64,000 nt of DNA from positions 12,629,969-12,693,968 of the forward strand of contig NC_090288.1 in NCBI RefSeq assembly GCF_037392515.1, given 5' to 3'. The DNA comes from Haliotis asinina (taxonomy: Eukaryota > Mollusca > Gastropoda > Lepetellida > Haliotidae). The position numbers and the translations under genes are program-made. Shown piece by piece: positions 13,601 through 25,600 of this stretch (its first letter is position 1; the number at the start of each line of letters is the position of its first letter). The notes below the pieces were generated by a model. That model worked only from the letters and a program-made list of their open reading frames with translations. It ran no database searches and had not been told where the DNA came from.

Positions 13601-16600
13601 AGTGTTAAACCAGAAATAGAAAATAATTATAAAGATAATTAAGAATTTGGAATGACGTACATGTATTCCTAAACTGTCCACCAAGGCTAGTTGTTAAGGA
13701 TCCTTTATGCATCCTTGTTTGGTGTGTCAGTTTTTAATGCCTCAGGCAGAAACGACCATCTGTCATGTTTCCGTGCTCCAGATAAAAAAGAATCTGTATC
13801 ATCGATCCTGCATTTGCTTTACTTTTTTTCTGTCTCTGTGACTGGCATTGTTTGTGACACCTGTGGTACTTTCACTGTTACCATGGTTACACCATCTGAT
13901 GTTATCTGTTGTAGGTAATCATGATCTGTATCTGTTTCATTTATTGACGATCAGTTGCAGTTTTATGTTACCCATTACGGTTCTGGTTTTATAAGTTTAC
14001 ACAACCAGCGATAAGCGATCGTTGACTGCTAGTGTTACCATTGTTACCTGGCCTAATGTTATAAACATTAATCATGATAAACATCTGTTATTAGTGAAGC
14101 GTTGTCATTTCTCTCGAAAAACATGGGAGTACTTGATGAATGTTTAATAATTTCATGTTAGCTTTGCTGTATTTTGAAACATCTTTACTGATATATAGTC
14201 AATGTTGAACTCATTTAAGGGCTTTGGGGTCTATTGGTTAAAGCAGTGATTCATGACACCAAAAACCTGGGTTCGATTCAACTCATGGATTCAATGTGTA
14301 AAGTCCATGTACAGTGTCCTCTATCATGATCTTACTGAAATACTGGAAAAAGTGGTAATAAAATGTTACTCACTCAAGCAAACTCAAACTCCTTAGTATG
14401 CAAATATTTTTAACAGCTTTCCTTATATTATTTTCCTTGGTAGCAAAATTGGCAGTTGACTGGTTGACATGTGTACAAATTTTCACAGAAATCCTTCATA
14501 GCCTAGTAGATGAAACCGCCAAGCCAATAAGCGAAGGGTTACGGGTTTGAAATTGGGTGTCGTCACTACACGTTGAAAATTGTCAATAATGTCATATTTT
14601 ACGATCATATTCAGAGATGCCAAGGCAAAGTTATATCAATCTTCAAAACAAGCAGTAATTCAAAGTTCAGGAGCATTATTAAGATAATGCCCAGGTCACA
14701 GGGACATTATTTAGATAATTGCCTGCGGATCCAAGATTGTATCAGCAGAGTGTAAAATGACTCACAAATGTGTGTCCAGTTCGCACAAATGTAGAAAAAA
14801 TGGCTCCTGAAAAATAATTCACTGAGTCCACAGAGACATAGACTAATGCTTAGCCTATGAATACATATAATTTTGATAGTAACAAATAAACCCAGTTTAA
14901 TTGAAGAGGGGCGCCAGGGAGACCAGAAAACCTGAGGAAATCTAGACTTGTTTCATATGAGATTTTCTCACTGCAGAGTAGGCTTGGCAGTAGGCAAAAT
15001 AATGTGGTTGAAGGACTGTGAGACAGTCTAACAGGGATATTATTGATCTTCCACAATGCATCTTTGACTTTGCTGAGTGGTTGTTTTTTTCGAGCAGTTA
15101 CATGCATCATTTCATCTGCCAGTCAACAGTCATTAATGATTCATTCCAGGGTCTAAAGAAATTATCAAGGCATGTATTTCTCTATGCCATTCCTTCACAG
15201 GATGATCGTATTGCTTGCAAGGAACCGTATGAGTAATAGTTAGGGGTTACGGTGCCCATGTTTGTGAGTCAGGGCATTGAATCGCTGTTATAGGTGATCC
15301 TGTTTCTTAGAAAATATGTTGTAGTGTTATACAATTCCTGTCCATAGAAACAGATTTTTCAATGCTTATTTGGTACTTAATATACTTCCTATGAAATGTT
15401 TAGACTCCCCAGTGTAAATGTAGCCACTTACTTCAATCATCTGTTCTAAATGTGATTAATGCGAAACATTCTATACTGTTTAAAGGTACCATGTAAAACA
15501 AATTCATAATGTTGAAAATATTATGTCATGTGTTCAGTAAATTATAAAAATCAGCAAAAATTGGCGAATTCTTTAGAAAAATTTACAACAAAATGCACCT
15601 GTTCACATGCACCATATTTGAACATGCTTTTCAGCAATTTGATGCATGATCCATGTGCAGTTTGTCTGCATAAGGTTTGCAGTTGGTTTCCTGTAGATTG
15701 TTGAGTAATTCATCTTCGATGTAACCATACATATACATAACATTTAGTGAGTGATTTAAGTGAGGCTAAGCTTTTGATGGGTAGTACAGTGGAAGCTGTC
15801 AAAACCGGCATCTGTCCAATCCGACAGGTTCTCAACACCAGCATAAAGTTTCAGTTCCACCTGTGGCTTGTACATTTATCATCAGCTCTACAATCCAGCA
15901 AGCTGTCTAAACTGAACTATTTCATCAGTCCCAGTGAGTGCCGGTTTAAACAGCTTCCACTGCATATTGAAAAAAATGTGGTTACAACAGCAATATGGTG
16001 GTGGTCTGTAAATAATCCAGACCAGAAAATCCAGTGATCAACAGCATGAGCATCGATCTGCATGATTGGGAACCGATAACATGTGTCAACCAAGTCAGTG
16101 AGCCGTTAGTTGCCTCCTATGATAAGCATAGTCACCTTTTATGGCAAGCATGGGTTTCTGAAGGCCTGTTCTACCCCGGACCTTCACGGGTTATAGAAGC
16201 AAGGTAATAGTTACCAGTTGAATTTAAACTTGCATTAAGCGATAATCCATCTCAATGATGGTGATCTGGTAATAATTGAGGCTGGACCAGACAGTCCAGT
16301 GATTGACGTTATGAATGTCGACCTACACATTTTGGATAGGAGAAGATATTTCGTTTGTTTTTTGTACTCATAGATTATTCATGTTATATGGCGGTGGTAG
16401 CCATGAAGTATGGACCAGAGAATTCAGTGATCAACATCGCAATTATGAATGCACATTTAGGATATGATGACATGCGTCAACCAAGTCAGCAAGTCTCACA
16501 ACCAAATCCCTGTAGGCGCTTGCTATGACAAGCATGGGTTGGTGAAGATCAATTCTAGCCTGGATGGCTAGATCTTCACGGATCAGAGGACATGTAATCG

Positions 16601-19600
16601 ATCAAGTCAGTAATCCTGTCCTGCCTATTTGTTTGGTCACGTCTTGATGATTATGGATTGCTTGGGATCTATATTCTTACCAAGAATATCTCATTGTTTA
16701 CCAGGATTAGCAACAGCTAGTCAGTCCTGTCTGTGGCACAAAGATGTCTTCTGTAACCCGTTTCAAATGTGTACCTAACTGGTTGCCAAACTACCAAACC
16801 CTGAATGTAAACATTTTTAACTCTTCTTTGTTGTGCATAATATTAAAGTCTTACTATATAGCTTTAGTCATCAATTTTGCATGTTGTTAAAAAATTTGAC
16901 TTCTGTTCCAAGCTGCAAATGGTTGGTTGCTTAACACGACACTCCACAACATCCCAGCTATTAGGTGACAGTCTTGACCAGACAATCCAGTGATCAACAT
17001 CATGAGTATGAATTTATGTAATGGGATAACGTGTCAACCAAGTCAGCAAGGTTGAACACCTGATTCTGTAAGTCCCCTCTTACGATAAACATGTGTTTCT
17101 TGAGGATCAATTCTAACCTGGATCTTCAGGGGTTATTTGCAAATTAATTTGTCAACAAAACAAAACTAATTATTCAAAAGCATGACTGTGTTGTAATGAT
17201 ACAATACGTTGACTAACAACTTGTGTATTGCATTTAGTGGTGTTCCAAGTAATTGAAGTAGTCAAAGATTGGTCTCAGTAACCAAACGTCCAAGCAACTG
17301 ATCTCATTCTCACAATCAAACACAAACAATTTTTTAAATACTGCTTTGGTGTTTGAAATACTTCACGAAGGATCATATTTCAGAAGTTGTCAGGGCCTGA
17401 AATAATGTTTAATTCTCAGAAAACTCACTGCACTTGCAAAAAGGTCGTAACTGAATGTTTCTTGAAGACACTGGTAACTTCATTTTCTGTTTAACCAATA
17501 TAAAGAGTGACACCATTATTTACATTCCCTGTTTAAAACACAGAACTTTTAAGTCCTGCTGTTACTGTAACTTTACTACACACTGCTCATGTGCAGATAG
17601 ATTACAGTCGTTAGAAGTAAGCTCCAGCAGTCAGAGAGTACCGATGATGTAAATGTGTGTTTTGAAACAGACAAGTCATTATCTGCCCTTGTCTTTGCAT
17701 AGTTATCTCCCTTCTAGGTACTTGATTCCTAGAAATAGAACTCGATTCCAGCCATATCCGAACCGGATTTGAGTACTGAGTACCCGTCCCAGCCCAAGTG
17801 TGGTGTGGAGTGTTATGGCCAAGCAGTCCGTTAGTATTATTTGTATGGCTGAAAATGTCTTTGACTTCTAGGTTGCAACTCTTGAGGACAGACAAACCAG
17901 CCCAAGTGTGCTGCAGAGTGTTATGGCCAAGAAGTCTGTTAGCGTTATTTGTATGGCTGAAAATGTCTTTGACTTCTAGGTTGCAACTCCTGAGGACAGA
18001 CAAACCAGCCCAAGTGTGCTGTAAAGTGTTATGACCAAGAACTCTGTTAGTGTTATTTGTATGGCTGAAAATGTCTTTGACTTCTAGGTTGCAACTCTTG
18101 AGGACAGACAAACCAGCCCAAGTGTGCTGCGGAGTGTTATGGCCAAGCAGTCTCTTAGTGTTATTTGCATGACTGAAAATGTCTGGAGGATGAACCAACC
18201 AGTTTGTTAGTATTATTTACTGACACCGTTCTTTATGTTCCAGGTCGCTTGAATAACCTTCTAGAGCTCCAAGAAGTGATCGGGGTACAGTTAGAACAAC
18301 AGCATGTTAACAAAGATCGGTTCAAGCGGAAGGATGGCACCAAGGTCTACCTCTGCATCGAGATGCAGCAGATGCATTCCAGTGCGTTCTGTGTGTACTA
18401 CGTCAAGCGGCAGACCAAACATCGGTGGCGCCACAAGAAAATGGTGTTCAACTGCAAGGACCACAGCACGGCACAGATGTGGGTGGACAAAATACTGTAT
18501 CTGCTTCAGGGACCAGGTAGTATTCATTAATACTGCAATGTAATACTGTCTAATACTATTTAGTACTGTACATGCTGGCTAAATATGACAAAGAGAATTA
18601 TAAAGCGCTGTACCCATCCACAAGTATGTGTTTGTGTCTGGACTAGACAAACCAGTGATCAACATTATGAGCATCGAAGGAAGCAGTTGGGATTTATGTG
18701 CCATATAAATCTTCATTAAATAAAGAGCATGGTTTCTGTGTATGTTCAGACACTGTTATTGAGCAAGTACCATACACAGTATGGATCGAGAGGCCTATAT
18801 TCATATGTAAGGATGTGCTTTCGCAATTGGTTGACATGTTGTTTGACTGTTACAGAATTTCATAGACCAAAGAGGCTGTTGGTGTTCGTGAACCCCTTTG
18901 GGGGCCGGAAGAAGGGTCCATCCGTGTACAACAACAAGGTGGCGCCACTGTTTGAACTGGCAGGCATCAGCACGGAAGTCATCAGTGAGTGAATGTTGAC
19001 AGTATCTGTTCAAGGTCAAGACCATTACTTCAAAATAGCTAAGGGATTTCCTCCTGCTTGTATAATTACCTTTGACTGCTTGGAGAAACTGAAGCATTTC
19101 CTCAAGGGTTATGTTATGTAAAGACATTCACTTACGAAATAAACAGTTTGTGAGTGAGTAAGTTTGGCTCAACGTTGCATTTAGCAATATTCCAGCAACA
19201 TCACTGTGGGGTACACCACAATTGGGCTCCATGCATTGTATTCATGTGGGGAATCAAACCTAGGTCTTCTGCATGATGAGCAACTTACCCACTAGGCTAC
19301 CCCACTGCTCCAGAATGAGTAGGTATAGTTTTACAACATGTTTACCAATAGTGGACAATGGAGGACTCTGGAAATTGGCTTCACGTATTGTAGGCATGTG
19401 TGAAATTGAACCTGAGGTTTGGTGTGATGGGCGAATGATTTAACTACTTGGTTATGCCCTAATTGCCCTAGTGGTAGAATGAGCCTGATGAGGTTCCTGT
19501 GTTTCAGTGACAGAGAGGCAGAACCATGCCAAAGAGGTTCTCCAGGACTACAACCTGGACACAATAGACGGGTGAGTTGATTTCTTTTGGAGATAGGCAG

Positions 19601-22600
19601 CTTGACTGTAGGTGCTGAATGCAATTAGTTTATAGGTACCTACTCTAGACAGGTGAGTTGATTGATGTAATCAATTTACCAGTTTGGAGAAATCGAGATA
19701 AACTCCCCTTACTGCTCTCAGGTAGTTTGCCTCCCATAGCTGAACCAGGATCAGCTGAGAGTCAGTTTAAACATCCCGTTTAGGCCCACATGTGTCATGT
19801 CTTGGGGTTACCAATAGATCTGCTACAATTTGGTTAGACTCATCAAGAATTGAATCCCGACCCTTAGTTCAGATTTAGCTAACTATTGTCTCTATTTCAA
19901 TTGGATATTGGTATACCTATTTGAATTATGTCCACACAGCCAGAGCGTAATTTTCACTCCCAACTCGTGCAGTTTCACTTGCAGAAAAAGGGCGAAACGT
20001 GATTGGCTAATTATCCAGTAAGAATTATTGTTAGTAGACATCACCTATTTGATTTCAGGTTAAAAAAGCTTAATCTGGAGTTAAATGAAATCTGATGTTT
20101 TTACTCGAAAATAATAGAATCTTGGGTCCCGTATCAAAAATTGAATCGAATCAAGGTCTGGGTGAATTGTTGCAGCAGTAGTGACCAAAGTTATAATCCA
20201 AAACCTGTGTGAACTTCTCTGCTACAAGAACCTGAAATGTTATGACATCAATCAAACATGTACTAAACTGATTCACTCACAGAAAATCACCTTTAGCCTC
20301 TTTAGTGTGCTTGGCACTGACTGTCCTAATATCTATCATCAGCCTATCCAGTTAATTCATAAAAGTCAGGTTTCATATACGCCTAAGCATATTTGTTGTA
20401 CATTTGAAACACGTGCAATGTTGTCCCCTAGGGTGGTGTGTGTTGGTGGTGACGGTACGTTCTCCGAGGTTCTGAATGGTCTGCTGGACAGATCAACGAA
20501 AGAAGGAGGTGTCAATCAGGAGACTCACCACCATCCAATACCACCCAAACTACGAGTCGGAATCATTCCTGCGGGTAAATACGTATATATACTCATGGAA
20601 GTAAATAAGGAAACACATGAAAGTACAATTGTTCCTTTATTTATATTTTTCAAAGTTTCACCTACAGTGCAATACGTACCTGAAATGAAGAAGAAACATG
20701 AAGAAACCTGGAAATGAATAAAGGAATAGCTGTGCTTTCATGTGTTTCCTTATTTGTTTCCATAATCATAATATTAGGACTGTGATTCAGCCAAGTGTTG
20801 GTGAATTCAGCTGTAAACTTTTGTTAATTCATTTCATATTCATGATCCCTGTAATCAAATATTCATGAATTTGTTTCTTTAAAAAGAGTGTTTTTACTTG
20901 AATTTGGGTGTTATTTATAATTATTTCTCATATTTTTCAAAATGAGACATACACTTTGCTGAAGCTGTTACTCTACTGAACAGCAAAAGAAATGCAAATT
21001 TTTAGAAAATGAAATCTCATAGAAGTCTTATGTTTAAGAAATTAAAAATTTGGCAAAAAACAGATTTGTATTTCTTTTGCTATTCTGTATAGTTTGTCCC
21101 ATGCATTAACTCTTAAGGCATTTATGTATCACAGTGAACGTTTGTTACAGGGTCTACAGATGCTATTGTCTATACCAGTGTTGGAATCAATGACCCGATA
21201 ACATCAGCAATACATATCATTATAGGTAAGAATCACTGTTACAGTTTCAGGCAGTAAGATCTCTAATCCTTGTCTTGAAATGAGCGCCAAGATATTGTGC
21301 TTGTTTAAATCAGAGATTATACAGTTTCACATCAGCATGATCAAGTCCTTGTGAAAATATTTTTTTACGTCCCTTTAGTGTCCATGGCTGAAGTGATTTT
21401 TTGTTCAGTAAGCTCTTTCCTTTACCAGTCTTTGCTAGAATCTTTTAGGTTCTCTTAATTTACTGCAGATTTCATTGATGTTATTAGCCATAATTTGATT
21501 TATTGTTTTTCTAGAACAAACAGGAGTTTCGGGACTCTGGCTCAAACATGTGCTTAAGTTGCAAGCTGATTTTCTGTCCTCTCGTTTTCCTGTGTGGGAA
21601 TTCTGATTTGTAATGTTTCCTTAACAACTTGTATTTGTTGTGAGAGGAGACTTCATGAGATTAGGTGTCGTCTTGCTGCTCATATTAATCTTTGGTCATA
21701 TCATCATGTTATGTTCACAAAGTTGCTTCAGACATGAAGACCTTGTGCGGATTTTGGTAAGATTAAAGGTATGCAGGTATGGTGTCAGATTCAGTGAAAT
21801 GGTTACTGATAGTTATGTATCCCTTTGTTTACAATATCAACCCATGTTGAAATATAAATTGATATAGATATTTATTTGCTGACTCAGCTTTGAACTCTGA
21901 CCAGAGCAAATGACATTGCCTGAACTTAAGGCTAGCGTTTCCTGGAAATCATGGAGTAGAGGAAATCGTAGTCTAACTAGCCTGTGTTTTCTTGCAGGGG
22001 ATTCTGTTGGCATGGATGTGTGTGCCCTGTACAACCGGAACCAGTTCATCAAGTACAGTGTGTCCATGATTGCCTATGGTTACTATGGCGATCTCCTAGA
22101 AGACAGTATGGGGCTCCGGTGGATGGGACCAGCCAGGTACAACTGGTGTGGTATGTATTAATGATATAAATAATGTCTTTATTCTTCTCTTGGTGCTTTT
22201 CCTAGATGCCGTGTAATTCATCTCCAACCTGTGCTATAAAATCCAGTGCTCCGTTGTTCAAAACAGCTTTATGTCTTAAGGTCAACTTTATCTCTGAAGA
22301 TTGCAACCTTAGACCTTTATAAGGTAAGTCTCCCATAGCAGGAAACAGCCTTAACTAAGGTTGATAACTAAGGTTGGTCCGACCCAGCCTTAGCGTCTCT
22401 GAGGTTGGGAAGGGAATATGGCGGCTGCTTTTATTTTATCCAATGAGATTAAGAGAAGTTTGAGGAAGCAGAGAGTGTACAGAGACAGAGCGAGTCAACA
22501 GGACATGCTGAATTCACGTGGTAACCAGGGACGCTTCCATTATTCCTGCGCTGAAGAGTTCAGCCTTAGTTAAGGTTACAACTAAGGTTGGAGTTCGAGT

Positions 22601-25600
22601 TAACGTTGCCCTGTGCAACGGGTGTATCTTTTTCTTAAGGTGATTGTAACTCTAACTTTAGTGTTTAAGGCTGATCTTAGCTAAGGTTGTTTTGAACAAA
22701 GGAACATGGGTGTATGACAGGGTTATGCTTTTGATTAACAGCAAACGAAAGAATGCTGCTACCTGCTAAGGTATTTTGCTACCAGTCTTTAAAGCAGGTA
22801 GTAAGTACTTGCTACTTGTTAATAAAGTTTATTTTGAACATTGGCACGTCCCACTTGTGGAAGAGGCAATGCAGTTAGATTTCATTTGTGTATACTGAAC
22901 AACAAGAGAAACATAAACTTTTGTCTTTGGCTTTTTGTTGAGTTTTCAAATAGAAGACATAATCATGAGCACTTTCATGAGATTTTAATTTTCTAAAAAT
23001 TGTGTTTCTTTTGCTGTTCATGGTAATTTGTCATATGTTGCAGTGACACTGAATCTAACTCATAATATCCACCATTAGTTTTATCAGACCCAAATGTGGT
23101 CCCTTTTTATAATTCATCTTCCATTTCTGTATATTCATTTATGGTTGCCAGGTTTCAAGAAGTTTCTTGCCAACAACTCTTACGAAGGGGAAGTGTCCTT
23201 CCTGTTGTCTGCGGAAAGTGAAAGTCATCCTCGTGATGGGACCAGGTGTAATGCAGGGTAATACTCTTAGTCCTTATCTCATATGCTTGTAAGCATAATT
23301 ATTCTTGATAACTTTAAAGTGATATTATCATGATAATGCATGTGATAATGGATGCTGTGTTTAAGAAATAGAGTTTGTACTACCATCGTGTATGGTGTAA
23401 TAAATCACTTTCGCCCTGAACTTTTATAGTTTAAGACCAAGGACACTGAGACATTTTATCCATCAGAAAACATGATGTTTCCACCAGTGATGTTAGTTGA
23501 GTGAAGCAAATGCAAACGAAGAAAAGGGGTCCCAAGGAGTATATAGGAGTAAATGTAGGTGACTGTACGAGATGATGACAACTGACGTGTATTGTGACGT
23601 AATGTAAAAGTCGTCGATTTTGAGGGGGCAGATTATAAGGCCTCATTGATGCCAATATTTTGTGACTCAATGCAAAATGTGTAGATTACTGATTGAAAAA
23701 GTACAGTTGGCCCCTTTGATCCTTCACCAAAGCATCTTAGAAATATCTTGTATATTACTAACATTTGGGGAGAAAAGGGTGGCCCAGTTATCAAAGTTTA
23801 ATTTGTGTTGCTAAGATATCATTTTTCATAGCTCCAGATTTGTCCTGATTTTGTTTCTAGGTTTTTCAGGACTCTAGCCATAATTTGGTGGTTGTCTTGA
23901 ACCTGCATCTCTTCGCACTTTAGCATCACATTTAAATACACTCAGTGATATATAATGAAATCCATTTAAAAAGCATCATTAAACAAACATTACTTCTTAA
24001 CATACTGTAAGACCCTCTTTATTATCTAATCATCATCATCTGAACTGAGAATCACATGTTGGCATATGAAACCTCTTTTGGGGGTTTATTTTGAAAGTAA
24101 ATTGCTGTATTTAATGATGATTATTCTTGCAGGTGTAATATGTGTGCCAAAGCATCAGAACGGAACAGAGAATACAGCAGATCAGGTGTCACACGACCAT
24201 TTACTCAAGGTAGGTGTTCCAGGTGTTACTTTAGTAAATCTTCAGAGTTATTACCCATAGATAAGAATAAAGTCCCATGGTAACCCTGAAAATGGTACAA
24301 TTAGTGAATGAATATCGCATGATGCCATTTCCTGCAATAATCCAGCAGTATCATAGCATCAAATTTTGTACCAGTGTGGTGTTGGGTTCAGTTCATTAGG
24401 GTAGGCAGGTTGATTGAAGTAAGATGCTGACTGAGAACAGGATATTGATTGAAGGAAAATACTGCATTGTATAATGACTTGACAAAATACTGATGTACTT
24501 GATTTGTTTTTTCTTGCATCAAATAATGACGTATTAAGTGTACCAATTATTTGGAAACGTCCTGACTTGTCAGTAGGTGCTGATGGCTGGCATAAGGTGC
24601 GTGGCAAGTTTCTTGGCATCAACTCATTCAGCATGAGCTGTCGCACTGCCATGACGCCGGAGGGGGTGTCTCCAGCAACACACCTTGGCGATGGCTGTCT
24701 CGACCTCTGCATCATCGACAACTGCTCCCGAATTGACTTCCTCCGACATCTTCATCGGTGTGCTGACAAACAGGCAGACCAGGTAAGAGGAATGTTGGCT
24801 TGGTGTTTAACGCTGTATGGCCTCGGTCTGTAAATAGTCAAGTTTGGACCAGAGAATCCTGCGATCAACAACATGAGCATCGATCTACACAATTGGAATA
24901 CAGTGTCAGGTAAAACAGTGGAGGTATATAGTCATGACTTCTGAACCTCCATAGAGCCAGATGCTGTTTTTGATGTTTGGATACTATTTACTCACAAGCT
25001 ATTCACACTGTGCATTATATTTATTTATTTATGGGTTTGTTTTGTGTATTCAGTATTATTTTTCTTCGTTTAAGGTGTTTAAAACTGTGTCATATTTGGT
25101 TGTATTCCAGTTTGACTTCAGCTTCATACAGGTGTTCCGAGTCAAAGAGTTTCGATTCCATCCTCTTTTTGAGTCGGATGTGGAGGAAGCAGAGGAGGCA
25201 ACTACCTTGGCCTCAACCTCTGTCATGAGGAATCGTCTCGGTCACAAACAGCTCAAGTCTCCCCACAACAGTGTGTGGAACATTGACGGCGAGCTTGTCA
25301 CTTCACCAGATCTTCATGTCAGGTATGCAAGCTTGTAGTTGAATTAGAGTTGTTTCCCTGTATTATATTTTTCTGTAATCATCAATCAAACTTGTTTAAA
25401 TCGTGAGATTTTATGTGTATAGGCAAGTATGAGCTGTTCTCTGTATCAGAAATCTGTTCTCAAAGTGTCTGTGATCCCTTCATTATAAACTAGTGATTTT
25501 TTCTCTATTGCCACTCTCTGATGTACCTGTGATCAGATGTATGTCTATCTGTGATCTGTTCTCTATTGCCACTCTCTGATGTACCTGTGATCAGATGTAT

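Larger units (their letters stand above)
1692..18243 (+). other. CERK intron 1 (16.5 kb), no other gene seen
   Basis: No open frame here resembles a host protein. Identified contents are a broken Tc1 transposon (7015-8364), foldback MITEs at 3967, 12896 and 15787, SINE copies, and minisatellites at 8990 and 17793. The stretches 2200-3900, 5500-7000, 8400-8980, 9170-12890 and 14570-15780 show only AT-rich unique-looking DNA apart from one 95-bp direct-repeat pair. Confidence 0.75.

Noticed and set aside
17611..18198. 195-codon open frame on the minus strand with repeated SHTNNTN and HNTLQHTWAGLSVL blocks
   Set aside because: It is the 108-bp minisatellite read in a frame that stays open because 108 is divisible by three; it has no support beyond repetition.
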